Shown here: piece after piece, positions 51,066-61,800 of the stretch
How the letters are laid out: each line of letters starts with the position of its first letter
How positions within the stretch are numbered: position 1 is the first letter of the stretch
NCBI RefSeq assembly: GCF_000350225.1
Contig: NW_005179003.1
Span: forward strand, 32,255 to 96,254
Direction of reading: 5' to 3'
DNA from: Chondrus crispus
Lineage: Eukaryota; Rhodophyta; Florideophyceae; Gigartinales; Gigartinaceae
DNA: 64,000 bases
The notes under the pieces: generated by a model
Told to the model about the DNA's origin: nothing
Seen by the model: only the letters and a program-made list of their open reading frames with translations
The model's database searches: none
Made by a program: the position numbers and the translations under genes

Positions 51066-51573
51066 AGTCCATCTATTAAGCGAGATTCGAGTCCCTTGTC
51101 AACGTCATAAAGACCGAGTTTCTCCGTCACTTTCTCAATTGTTTCGACTACCATTCGTCGGTACGGGTCAGATTCATCCTTCAAATCGTCCGTTAATCGC
51201 GCGATAACATCGCCCCCCCAATCTTGATGGCTATCTGCAATGTTGTGTCGACAACCGCCCGAAAGTTACGCCGATCTAAGGCCATCCGTCGAATCCAGAA
51301 GCATCGAAAATATTCTGGAACGATCTCTTCACGGACATATTTTGGCTCAACACCGGAACAAGACACACACTGCATCACAACTTTCAGAACTATCACCTTC
51401 ATTTCTTCCTCTGGAGAGCGGAACTCTCGTATTAGAATCGTTGTCACCTCCCTCGCATAGTAATTGGCGTATTCGGGATCCATTAATGGGATGATGAACC
51501 CGATCGCTTTCAAGAAAGCCCCCAGCGTTTTGCCCTTATGCAATCGAAGTCCTTGCCACAGAGGCTTCCCCAT
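51056..51573 (-). pseudogene. SF3B1 HEAT-repeat fragment, inverted piece
   Basis: SF3B1 is the scaffold of the U2 snRNP SF3b complex. This piece reads [53 protein letters not shown] and [15 protein letters not shown]. After a one-base shift near 51215 it continues KDESDPYRRMVVETIEK and LESRLIDGLLYA. These match consecutive HEAT repeats in the central-C-terminal half of the protein. The homology stops in the middle of a helix at about 51056, where GST-like sequence begins. At the other end (about 51565) it meets the C-terminal piece of the same protein on the other strand. Confidence 0.9.
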
Positions 51574-51839
51574 GTAATCAACGCTGTGATGTTCGCCATA
51601 CAGGGTCTTACGGCTGCCCTGGGTCCAGGGCTATGCTCCTCTACGTCCTGCAAGGGCTATTTCATCCTGCCCGGAAAGTACGGGAAGTATACTGGCGAAT
51701 ATATAATATGCTTTACATTTACGCACAAGAGGGTCTTGTCCCGTTCTATCCAAGCATGCGATGTGCCTTGCTCGAGGAAGACGACGACGAATACGGGCCA
51801 GAACGATACGAACGCTCAGAGCTTTTGAATATCATTTAA
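51555..51839 (+). pseudogene. SF3B1 extreme C-terminus, opposite orientation
   Basis: The plus strand encodes [20 protein letters not shown] and, after a frame change near 51630, [20 protein letters not shown] followed by YIYAQEGLVPFYP and the stop at 51837. This is the end of SF3B1 (family: [20 protein letters not shown]). It lies head-to-head with the upstream piece on the minus strand; roughly 500 residues that normally separate them are missing. The acidic insert EEDDDEYG before the end is unusual. Confidence 0.9.
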
Positions 51840-52036
51840 TACAACGGCGTTCTGGCTGTAGCGCAATGCGCGCCACTGACCAGCCCTAACCATTTTAAGG
51901 GACGCACCTTCAACGAAAATCTGGGCACATGTTAGCACTGGAAGTAGTTTGCGGTGGTAGAAGGCTGTATTGTACATTTGAGGAAGAGAACAAGCATTGG
52001 TTGATTGGACTTCGTGTAAATATAACAAACTAAAGT
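51840..52036. other. Spacer between SF3B1 and EMC3 fragments
   Basis: About 200 bp with no recognisable gene on either strand. Confidence 0.4.
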
Positions 52037-52390
52037 CTAGAGAACGGCAAACGACTCCGGGTCAATCATCAGAAGTGCGTCCTCTTCCTGGCCCATAGTG
52101 TGTTTGTGGACGATTTTGCCAAGAGCTTCTCTTTCCTGGGCAAAAACCTTGTCAGGTGCCATATTGAGTGAAATTTGCGAGGCAAAGCTTGGAACAAAGA
52201 CGAAGTCATCAGAGTGTCCTTTCGAAATTAATGAGAGCAAACCACCATTCCCAAACATGCTAAGAAGGTACCAACTAAGAGCACTGACGTAGCTCACATC
52301 CAAATTTTGTCCCGCTAGCTCTATACCGCTCTGTAGCATTGGCCGAAAGCGGGGCGTTAGCGTGAAGGGAAGGGTAAAAGAAGGAGCCCT
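52037..52390 (-). pseudogene. EMC3 (ER membrane complex subunit 3), C-terminal fragment
   Basis: EMC3 is the Oxa1-like core subunit of the ER membrane insertase. The minus frame encodes LPFTLTPRFRPMLQSGIELA, VSYVSALSWYLLSMFG and LLSLISKG, then a hydrophilic tail with MAPDKVFAQEREALGKI. The family reads PFPLTLRFKPMLQQGIEL and VSSASWYFLNVFG at this place. The first two-thirds, with the N-terminal transmembrane helices, is absent. The break lies at a 40-bp sequence shared with the GST remnant. Confidence 0.85.
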
Positions 52391-52411
52391 CAAAGTCGCC
52401 GAGGCAGGTCT
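52372..52411 (+). repeat. 40-bp identical copy of GST-remnant sequence
   Basis: Positions 52372-52411 are identical to 50992-51031, which lie in the GST-like coding part. The copy abuts the EMC3 fragment and is followed by a short CGATGATCAGACG / CGACGATCAGACG repeat. It marks a junction between shuffled gene pieces. Confidence 0.85.
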
Positions 52412-52672
52412 CGATGATCAGACGTCTCGACGATCAGACGTACCACCCGCACGCCTCGCAGTAAGAGCCCAGCTCGCATCATGTCCAACCGCCAGGATAT
52501 CCCAGCGTCGGAGGAGCTCCATGTCATAACATGTAAGAGCTCAACCACAAAAAAAATTACCAAATGGCCTTGCACTGAATCATTTAACGCGTTTGTACTG
52601 AAACGTTCGACAACTTTTTGAAGTCTCTGAGACTTTCACAATTCATAGATGTGTCTACGACGACATACGTGA

Positions 52673-54061
52673 CTAGGTGCTCATGTGTGGTTGACCCTTT
52701 GTACAAAATACGTGCGTCAAGTACTCATCTGTAACCAAATAGCTGACTTCGGACACGGCCTGAAAGCCTCTAATAATGAAGTAGGGGAGCTCAACTTCGA
52801 GAGACCCGCAAACGTGTTCAGAAACGGATGTAGCTGTACTCCAGAATCGACTGTTCGGGGGAACCATCGGACGCCACCGGAAAGAGAAAGTTTTCAACTC
52901 CGAGAAAACAGTCTTTACAGCCTCGTCCTCCGACACCTCGCTCGGTGTGGCTGAAAGCCTTACCGCGAAAACCTTGCTTACAAGGTCAACTGCTTGAAGT
53001 GATGAACGTGAGAGAGGGTGAGTGTACGACATACTTCGAAAATCGAAATCTCGGCTCTTTCGGACAAGGGCATCGACCGTCGCCTTGCGACGAACGTATG
53101 GCATACATGTTCCCACCAGCAGTGCCGCCGCCGAATTCTCATCGGTCTCATCTGCGACATACAGCCCCATAATGCGAATCGCTTCATGCACGGTTCCTTC
53201 TTTTCCTCCTCCTTTCCTCCGTCGCACAATATTTCTCATGTCCGCGACAGAGTTTATGCCAATAACTGTGCACAAATCTTTGCATGATGGGAAAATTATC
53301 TCTGCGAGCTCGGTGCACGCTGCGAGAGACTGGGTTTCCTGGAACGAGGGCTTGAACTGGGCAGAATCGGACAACGAATGAACAGCGCGGGCCAAGTTCT
53401 CATACTCTTCCAAGGTGCAGTCTACCACTGAACGAATGCTTCCGGTAGAGCTCTCTTCGTAGTGTGTGTCCTGCTCCGTATCCCCTTGTCGCGGTTTGAA
53501 GTTTGGTACCGGCTTCTGGATGAGTACCAATGTTTTCTGTCTCAAAGTATTTAGGAGACGTGCACATTGCCGTTCTGCCGTTGATCCAGACCCGATCCGA
53601 GAAAAGAATTGAAACTGGCCAACAACCATGCGCTCGATTTCTTCAACTCGAGATAAAAGCGTAGCCACTTTCCCCTCCACGCTATACATTCGCAAATTTT
53701 GTACCGCCTCCCCATCACCAACTCCATTTTCGCTCTGGCGATTAAAAATTTCTCCGTCTGTTTCATAGCTCACCTGTCCTGAGCACTCATAATAACGCCA
53801 CCGCAACTGAGTGGCGTCATCTTCCACCAAGCGAATATAATCAGGAAGAATCCACACCATCGCTTGTTGTTCATCGAACCCCTCCCTTGCCACGTATTTC
53901 AGTTTCCCTTTCACTCTTCCCTCGACCACTTCCTTAGTTACTAACTCTGCCCGCCACCAGACGGATGCAAGCGTTCTCTCACCTCGCCTTCGTCCTTCCC
54001 CTTTGGTTAATTCGATGTCCCAGAGGACCTCAATTAGTATCCCAGGTACCAGAGACTGCAT
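52673..54061 (-). CDS. Cassette gene C2, homologue of C1
   Basis: The ATG at 54061 (MQSLVPGILIE) gives 462 aa; the frame is open to 54127. Tudor-like aromatic pattern: SVWWRAELV, KLKYVAREGF, RWRYYE. Then come a predicted short helix with heptad-like leucines (SRVEEIERMVVGQF), VDCTLEEYENLARAV (about residue 212) and FKPSFQETQSL (about 236), all paralleled in C1. The C-terminal 150 residues align weakly. There is no internal stop. The gene lies minus-strand between the EMC3 and ARP5 fragments. Confidence 0.7.
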   Translation of the reverse strand: MQSLVPGILIEVLWDIELTKGEGRRRGERTLASVWWRAELVTKEVVEGRVKGKLKYVAREGFDEQQAMVWILPDYIRLVEDDATQLRWRYYECSGQVSYETDGEIFNRQSENGVGDGEAVQNLRMYSVEGKVATLLSRVEEIERMVVGQFQFFSRIGSGSTAERQCARLLNTLRQKTLVLIQKPVPNFKPRQGDTEQDTHYEESSTGSIRSVVDCTLEEYENLARAVHSLSDSAQFKPSFQETQSLAACTELAEIIFPSCKDLCTVIGINSVADMRNIVRRRKGGGKEGTVHEAIRIMGLYVADETDENSAAALLVGTCMPYVRRKATVDALVRKSRDFDFRSMSYTHPLSRSSLQAVDLVSKVFAVRLSATPSEVSEDEAVKTVFSELKTFSFRWRPMVPPNSRFWSTATSVSEHVCGSLEVELPYFIIRGFQAVSEVSYLVTDEYLTHVFCTKGQPHMST

Positions 54062-54289
54062 TTCAGTACAGTAGTCTGAGCCTTGGGAAAGGCTTCCTGT
54101 CACTATGAATTCGTCATGAAAAAGCACGCTCGTCTTTTTTTACACGTGGCAGGCAAGACCCCCAAGTTTTGTTTCCCGAAGTCACCAAAGGACAAACGGG
54201 GCTTCGTCCCGTCCTTTCTCTCGGCAACCAGATTCCGAAGTGGTGCGCAACCCTGCCGACTTACCCCAAATACCACGCACATCCCCCGC

Positions 54290-55610
54290 CATGGTCGAGC
54301 AAAAAGAGGTCATCCGCCCACCCCCTGATGTGTATCTGATCGACCCTCCTCCACCCCCCTTCACCGTCCCCTCTGCCTACCGCGCCCCGCGCCCCGCCCT
54401 CTCATCTCAACTCGCAAGACTTCATCTTCGATCTCGTGTCGTCCACATTGTGGCCGCCTTCTCAGGCTCCTCCATGCCAATCTTACAAACCCCACCGTAT
54501 GTCGCCCGCATGCGCCATGCTATGATGCCGAGTGGAAGAAAATTAGAGAGGAACCAGATAACTTTGACGAAGTGTCAAAGACAGTCAAGGTGGAAACTGG
54601 GGAGGCGAGTGATAAGACGGCGACGAGCGCGGAGGAGGAGGCGAGAATTGATAATAGGAGGAGGTTGAATAAGTTAATGCAGGATAAAAAGAATTCAAGA
54701 GCCGGCGGAAGGGATAAGGATGTGTCGGGGACAGAGGCAGAGCCAGTGGACACGGTGGAAGATGTCAAGAGCCGGCGGAAGGGATAAGGATGTGTCGGGG
54801 ACAGAGGCAGAGCCAGTGGATACATCGTATACACTGGAGGAGGTTGTGTATTGAAGATATGAGGGATATAGATGAGGACAAGTACTACATTTCCATGTGC
54901 GTCGGACAGTGGGAATCGTCGACAGCGCTGAACCAAGAGATCGACAAGCGGCAGCTGCTCGTGGATGACGAACGTGCCAAATTGAGCGCGGGAAAGGCAA
55001 GGGCAGCGGAGGTGGCGTGGTAGAAGCGCGTACGAGCAGACGAGCTTCTGTCGATGTCAGAGCTGAGCGCGCCGTAACTCAAGCAAAAGCGGCACGAGCG
55101 CGCGCTTTGCGGGGCTACGGAAGCACGGTTACGGGGGAAAGGGTCAAGCTCGCGGCGAAGGCGGAAGCGTAGAGGAAGGCTGAGGATATAGAGAAGATGG
55201 GCATGGAGAGGCCACAAGAGTATCTGACCGAACTGCGAACGGAGCGAGATGAGCTAGCTGAGCGTTTAAATCGAAAGGACGCCGCGCGCGAAGCGAGGTG
55301 GGATCGGCGGTGGCAGGCTGCAAAGGAACGAATGAGGTTGTTGGCACAACAAGCAGGAAGCAATGCAGGTTTCGACGAAGACCCAGGGCGAGGGAACTCA
55401 AAGGGGCGCGAGAGAGGAAGTGGGAAGGGAAGAAGGAGGGGCCAGGGGAGGGGACGAGGGAGAGGGCGTGGGAAGAAAAATGTGGAGGAGGACACGTTTG
55501 GGGTGGACGATGCGGACTGGGATGTGTACAGATCAATGAAGGTTGGAAACGATGGGACGGATTCTGAAGACAACTCTGGAGAAGAGCGTGTTAGTTTGAA
55601 ATCTGTGCGT
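54290..55610 (+). pseudogene. ARP5 (actin-related protein 5)-like fragment
   Basis: ARP5 is a subunit of the INO80 chromatin remodeller. Pieces of its N-terminus and its long insertion appear in order on plus in several frames: a Pro-rich start (VYLIDPPPPPFTVPS), DAEWKKIREEPDNFD, EEEARIDNRRRLNKLM, DIDEDKYYISM, LTELRTERDELAERLNRKDA and DTFGVDDADWDVYRSM. The last parallels the ARP5 signature DTFGxxDxDWxVY. The actin fold itself is missing, and there are stops at about 54780, 55020 and 55070. A 70-bp tandem duplication interrupts it at 54695. Confidence 0.7.
54695..54823. repeat. 70-bp tandem duplication in the ARP5 fragment
   Basis: The sequence TCAAGAGCCGGCGGAAGGG begins at 54695 and again at 54765. 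About 58 bp of each copy are identical. The 70-bp period is not a multiple of three and so shifts the frame. Confidence 0.85.
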
Positions 55611-56051
55611 ACTGAGATTATGATTGAGTGTCTCGTTAAACCTGTCAGGAAGTACCGCTTCTACGAGGTTATCACTGAGGATGGAATTGCTGGTTTCACG
55701 GAGAAGCTTTTCGACATCGGCGTGAATAGCACGCATCTCGCTGTCGTGGTAGTGATGTTTGGCAAATATGAAGTAGTATAGCGTGAAGAAACCGAGAAGA
55801 AGAAAACACATTCGATACATGGTGAGTAATTGCTGCCAAGCTCCCAGCCGTGAGCGAGCCTGTGTGGGGTTTGTTGGTCGCCATCCTGCATGAAACGATC
55901 GAGAGGATTTCCTCTCCCGCTCAGATGTAGAATTCAGCCGTGGGAGGCGCAGTGAGTGGGAGTCATGGAGGCCAGATAATGTTGCAGATGGGTGCAGGTT
56001 ACGAGCGGTAGTGCGATATTGTGTCGGGAGATCGGAAATGTCGAACGACAT
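55533..56051 (-). CDS. Possible single-pass membrane protein fragment
   Basis: The ATG at 56051 (MSFDISDLPTQYR) opens 172 codons with an Arg/Ser-rich cytoplasmic-like N-terminus and one hydrophobic helix (MYRMCFLLLGFFTLYYFIF) near residue 85, followed by a polar helical region. The last ~20 codons overlap the end of the ARP5-like sequence on the other strand. I do not recognise the family. A type II membrane topology would fit. It may be the 5' part of another captured gene. Confidence 0.35.
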   Translation of the reverse strand: MSFDISDLPTQYRTTARNLHPSATLSGLHDSHSLRLPRLNSTSERERKSSRSFHAGWRPTNPTQARSRLGAWQQLLTMYRMCFLLLGFFTLYYFIFAKHHYHDSEMRAIHADVEKLLRETSNSILSDNLVEAVLPDRFNETLNHNLSTHRFQTNTLFSRVVFRIRPIVSNLH

Positions 56052-56299
56052 CGGAGAGTGGAACTTATGTGTGCTACTTGTTTTAATTGGCTGTCTCTAC
56101 AATGACTTCATTCATCTATTTTTAATTGGGCCCTCGTCGTCTGCCCGTGCCGCACGTCGCACGGGCCGTGCGGCGCGCGAATGATCACAAGTGGCTCCTT
56201 GGAAAACTCCCTATCGCTTGCGGCTCGTCGCGCTGAAGAGCTACACCGAGCTCGGTGTTAAGGAAGTCGGGCTGCCGCGTGCAAGCGTGGTTGTGCGAA

Positions 56300-56639
56300 T
56301 TACTGGTGTGTGCGTTGTACGCATCTTCGGTGCGCATGTAGCGATGCTGGCCTGCTCCGCCTCAACACGGAGCTGCGACTCTGCTTCCTTCTCCGCTTTT
56401 TTTCTTCTGTTCCGAGCAGCTTTTTATTCTGTTCCACCCCCCAATCTCCGGGCGACTTCATTGCCTTCGGGTAATTGGGGATTAGCGTTGTCCGCCGGTT
56501 CTGCTTCTTCCTCTTCGACAACGCTCTCCAGTCTCTCAAGCGCCTGCGCTTCGACTAGTCGCTTTGCAATCTCGCGATGGTCATCACTGGCGACTCCTTG
56601 CTCATCCGGAACTACGGCCGCTCCGATTTTCAACGCAGC
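56300..56639 (-). pseudogene. Unrecognised charged coding-like fragment
   Basis: The minus frame reads KIGAAVVPDEQGVASDDHRE followed by a Glu-rich helix (LESVVEEEEAEPADNANP). After a TAG it continues as a Lys/Arg-rich tail (EEKKRRRKQSR). It has the appearance of real coding DNA but no identifiable domain. It lies immediately beyond the stop codon of B2 on the same strand. Confidence 0.3.
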
Positions 56640-56666
56640 GATAAGTCAGGGAACACATGCGGAGAA

Positions 56667-58181
56667 CTAAGCCATTCGAGGAGGGTAACCGTCGTGCCTG
56701 GATAAGCAGTAGAAAATATTCCCCTCCATGATCGAGGCAGTGCAACTCAAATTATTCTCTTCGGGTTTAAGACATTGTGTGGTACGGTCACTGTGACAGG
56801 CGTGAACTAGTCCAACTCTTCGGACAGAGTCCGTGAGCTTCAAGAATTGAAATGGCTTGTGGACGTCAACATAAATAAATCCGGAAGTGAACTGGCATTT
56901 CTTGACAACAGCGAAAGGTGTCTCTTGATATGCATCCTGCATTTTCATAAATGTTTCGATTGCAAAGTAAGCTACGTGCAGCTCATCAATGTAAGCAATT
57001 CTTTCATCTTCCGCAGGTGTAGGTACAATTTGCGGTTCGTCATCGAACACGAGTGCTTGAACTGCAGAGCCTTTCGAGAGCATGTCGTGCGGTCTTGAAT
57101 GCGATGTAACAACTCCAAACCCGTACAGGGATTTTTTCATTCGACATGCCTTTTCGAAGAATTTGGGGTCATTGGGACCCGCTTCTACAATGAAGTCGGC
57201 AGCAATACAAGTCATAGTCGCATGGAATGAACCTTCAGCATCTACCGTACGTTCACTTAGGACCCATTCCGCCCTTCTCGGGTTGTTGTTAATAGTAGTA
57301 GATGGAGCTCCGAGTACGTGCTTCAACAACCCATTTCTAATAATACTCAAAGCCTTCTCTGCCTCACCGTTCGTTTTCGTTACATAGTTATGTACGTCTC
57401 TTCTTCGTCCGCAAATGAGATTGACCACTGAAGAGATTGCCTTGCCTTCCATTTCACAACTGCCGTCTACAGAATAAAGAGCAGATGAAAGCCGTTTTTT
57501 CCAATCGTTATTAATAATGTGATCCATTCCCTGTATATGGGCGTCATGACCGTTGGAATCTGCCATGGCCTGCTTAAGGGGCTGGTGAGCGCATTCGAAA
57601 ACAAGTTCGGCGAAGTGCTGCACGTGACCCATTGCAGGGATAGAATGCATATAAAGCTCTAGAAGCCGATGGATATTCGGCTTGTCCAGCTCTTTCCCCG
57701 CCATAGTACTGCTTCGACAAAGGTCATTGCAGTTTCGTATGTACATCTTGCAATGGCGTTCCAAGTCTGCCATATGCGCCGTGCCATCTTCACGATTGTA
57801 CCTTTTCACCTGCTCCAATCCATCCACATGCAACTTAGGATACCAGTATGTCTTGCTGACAAGTTTGCTAAACAAACTGAGGTTCTGTACAATTGAACAC
57901 AGTGCTTGTTTGGATACATTAGATATTTCTTGAGGGCAGGATAGGTTATCAACAATCTCTTTGAATACAGGAGAAGCAATCAATAATATCGAAAACGTTG
58001 CCGATATGCTTGCCGTGTACATACTATTTGTACTGAAATTGTAGATGCGTGTCTCAGTTACCAGGCGGTTTGTTCGCAACAAGGAACAGATTAACCCGTC
58101 TACCTGCTTTCTTCTAGTCGCGGTAGGAAGGGACTTAAAGGCAAGGGTTAAAATATTAATTGCGTTACCAGCCAGGAGCAC
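56667..58181 (-). pseudogene. Cassette gene B2, C-terminal part of a B1 homologue
   Basis: A 504-codon minus frame begins at LLAGNAINILT, which aligns with B1 near residue 803, and follows it to the end (GYPPRMA versus GYPPRMG). The candidate transposase motif is kept: LDKPNIHRLLELYMHSIPAM and ELVFECAHQPLKQ. An in-frame stop lies just upstream (about 58190) and no N-terminal half is found in the next 600 bp. The first 800 residues, with both candidate catalytic Asp residues, are therefore gone. The remaining frame is fully open, which is notable for a truncated copy. Confidence 0.75.
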
Positions 58182-58735
58182 TTTATCTACTCATTCATAG
58201 CCTGAATCTCCCGGATTTACATTGCGGTTGAGGCTGCAACGGAAAGAACTGTCCGATCATGATTGTGTGCTGTCCGTCAATGGCGATCATGAATTTGTGC
58301 CGTGTGGGACAGCAGAAAACGTGCCATGATTTTGAGAACCTAAAACTAAATATCAGTAATGCATAACTGTTCTCTTGAAATGTGGAATGAAAAATCTATA
58401 TTTGGACATGGTGAACATTGCGTATCAAATTTAGTGCGACATATGATTTGGGTGCAATCTCCCAAATATTTGATTCAGATATGTTTCAAACAGCGCTCTC
58501 TCAGATCTGTAAAGCTTCCATTACAGGCTTCTTCATGGTAGCGCAGAGACAGCAGCCAACCATTCATAGCTCGGCGTACCTGCTCAGTGAATATCAGTAT
58601 TCACGGATAGCTAAACTGGTCATCCAGCAGGCATTATCTGTTCCACAGAACAGTATCGCTGCTGCTCGTGTGGAGCTGCACCCACCATCACCTGAATTCT
58701 CGTGCTGCAGTGCTTGTAGTTGATACACGCTCCAG

Positions 58736-58745
58736 TATATAAAAG
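58736..58745 (+). promoter_or_regulatory. TATA box of the DUF7869-like gene
   Basis: TATATAAAAG lies 110 bp before the ATG at 58855. Between them the word AACCCATCT occurs three times, an unusual 5' leader repeat. Confidence 0.65.
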
Positions 58746-58854
58746 GTAAAGAGGGTACCATCCTGGTCTCCGCGATAAAGTTCCTCAACCCATCTCAATC
58801 CACAACAACCCATCTGAACTGTTGGGGGCAACAACCCATCTCAGAACCATTCCA

Positions 58855-61800
58855 ATGACTACGACTAGGCGTACGACTCGTGCAAAGCGCTCTATTGCAC
58901 AAGCGAGTAGCTCGAGCCATGGTGAACCGTTACATACCCCTGAGTCCCGCACTGTGGCTCCCCCACGCACATCACCGCGTAGTACTGCTCGGGACTCGCA
59001 AAGCACCCCACTACGAAGCGGGAAGCGTCGCGTGCAGCTCGCGACGCCAACCACTCTACATACCCCTGAGTCCCGCCCTGTGAATCCCCAACAAACGCCA
59101 AGGAGCAGTCGTAAACGAGGTTGTCCGCCAACAGATGCCTCACCCACTGCTCAGAACTCGCAAAGCTCAGGATTGCGAGACGGGAAGCGTCGCGCCCTTT
59201 CTGCGACGCCAGCAACTTCACACACACCACTCTCAACGCCGCCAGACACAACGCAACTCTTTAATGTTCCCATCCGACACACTTCACCATGTCTCCCGGA
59301 TTCTACCATGCGAAATCAACCCAGCCCGACCACAGCGATACGAAGATCGCCCCAAAGGCGGTCATCAAGTGTTTCGCTGGATTCCGGTACAGTGCAGCGT
59401 AAATTGTGGAGCATCCGCTCATTGGTAATTGCAGCCCGAGGGATAGCTGCGGAACCCGAAGTAGCTCCAGCTACCCCAAATGCAGCAGAATCTTCACCAC
59501 CCGAACTGCAAGAAGAAGATGCTCTAGCTACGCCAAATGCCGCAGAATATCGAACACTGGAACATGAAGATGAGTTGTCTAAATCTGGTAGTGACGCTGA
59601 GTACCGTCCCCCTCCGCCCTCTAACACTCGAACGAAAAATGGACCCCCATCGCAACGAAGTCCGGCCAGTCGCAGTGTTGCGAACAGCGAGACATCACCT
59701 TTTAAAAAGAGAGTATACACGTACAAGAGTCGCCGTCGCGGCAAGGGTGTGGAGAGTGTGTTACTTAAACGACGCCGTGCCCACGCTGATGCGTTCCAAA
59801 ACATGGAGGTGGATAAGTTAAAATGTTGTATCCATCGCCGTTGTTTTTACAAAGTTGACGCTCGATACGTCAAGGCTCAAGTGGAACATGTATCTTTGCT
59901 GAATAGGGCGGGGAGACGAGCTTATCTGGAGGGCTTGTTGGAAGATAACTCAGGGATGTTTTTCTTCGATGGAAAGGCGGTGTGTTATAAGTTTCTAGAG
60001 AAGTCCCTGCAGTTTTCTAGGGATTTCCAGGGCTCTGTTAAAGGCACACCGTTTAGCAAGAGGAGGTCTTCCTTGACTTCTACTGTGAGAAACTCAGAAG
60101 CTAATCAACGGGACGCGGTCATATGCTTCCTTGAACGTCTTTCAGAAAGCACAGCCGACCATATGCCCGACCGAAACGAACAGCACTTGCCCTATTTCCA
60201 AAAAGCCCAGGTCTTCGACATCTTCTTCTCTGAGTTCAGTCGCCTCTATTCGCGCGCCCCACCCACGCGAAGCTATTTTTACGAGACATGGCAAAAGCAC
60301 GTGCCCAACATCAAGGTGCGGAGGGTGCATAGGTTCACAGTGTGTTCCGAATGCGATCTCATCCGAGACCTGCTCTCCAAAGCCGGTACCGATGAGTCAG
60401 CAACTCGGCTACTTCGTGAGCGAAAAACCACTCACAACGATATGGTTGCAGCGGAGCGGCGCGAGTACCAGAAGAAGTGTGATAAAGCAGGACTGTATCC
60501 TGCTAAGTATTGCTCTATCATTCTGGACGGTGCCGACCAGTCCGCCTTCGGTTTGCCGCATTTCCTCTTCAATACTAAGCACACAAAGGGGCACAGTATC
60601 AAAGTTAAGCTAATTGGACTGCTTGAACATGGTCCCGTGAAACATCTGTCCCTGTTCACTATGACAGATGAATATGAGACAGGCGCGAATCACGTACTAG
60701 AAGCTCTTCATCGGACGCTGATGGTACAGGCTGAGAAGGGCCCACTCCCGGACACCCTGTTCGTGCAGGTGGACAATTGCACTCGCGAAAATAAGAACAG
60801 ATACTTCTTCGGATACATGGAATCCCTGGTTGCATGGGGGGTGTTTCAAGAAGTCTTTGTGTCGTTTCTACCAATTGGTCATACCCATTCTGACATAGAC
60901 CAGGCGTTCAGCTGCACTGCTCGCCGGCTCAGGCATCATGAGGCTATAACTCTGGAAGACCTGATCACTGAGCTCGGGAAGGCATATAACCCTCCCCCTC
61001 ACGTTGCTGATCTTCGCCAGATTATAAACTTCTCTGGGCTGTGTGACCAAGAAAGGTGTTTGGAAAAGCCTCAACGGTTTTCCCATTTTCGATATTTCAA
61101 GTTTCACCGTGTGGAGGGGATCCCAGAGTATCGTGGCAATTCTTTTAACACTGCATGTTCCGCGCGGGTTGGGTGTAACGACGATTGGGGCTCTCTCAAG
61201 GTTGGGCAGTGCACCGGAGGCTTCCTGAAATTTGCACCTGACCTTGCCAAAACACCACCGACCGAAGCCACATGTCCTAACGATCTTGATAAAATCAACA
61301 CCCGTCTTGTGTCTGAGGAGACACGAGTGAATGACAGGAGAAAGTTAGCCCAGCTACGGCTTCTACGCGACCGCGTGTATGAATCAAGACTGGAGAGATT
61401 CCACTGGAATCTGCGCGACGTATTTGAGATGAAGGGAAAGTATAGAACAGTTACTGATGCGGTTGATGGCTTGCAAGACGAAATTGAACATGATGAAGTT
61501 GAAATCGAGATGGAAGAACAACCCCTGCAAGACCTCGAATACGAATGTAATGACTTCGTAGCGGTACGCGGTTCTTCTTGCTCTATAGAAACCGTCCCGT
61601 TCTGGGTCGGGCGTGTCATATCAATTCACAAGGACGATGAAGGCGTAACTACGGATCTCACCATCCATTGGTGGGAAGTGTACAATGGTAAATGTGCCTG
61701 GACAGGTAAGTATGCACCCTCTGGGTTACATGACATCAGGAAACCGTGGACAGAGTTTATCAGTGTCGCAACTGTTTTGTCCAGGTTTTCGGAGTTGAAG

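Noticed and set aside
55115..55573. Minus-strand Pro/Ser/Phe-rich ORFs
   Set aside because: They are antisense shadows of the Arg/Gly-rich ARP5-like coding sequence on plus.
56191..56670. Plus-strand ORF of 159 codons
   Set aside because: It is Ser/Ala-rich antisense of a better coding-like minus frame with a Glu-rich helix.
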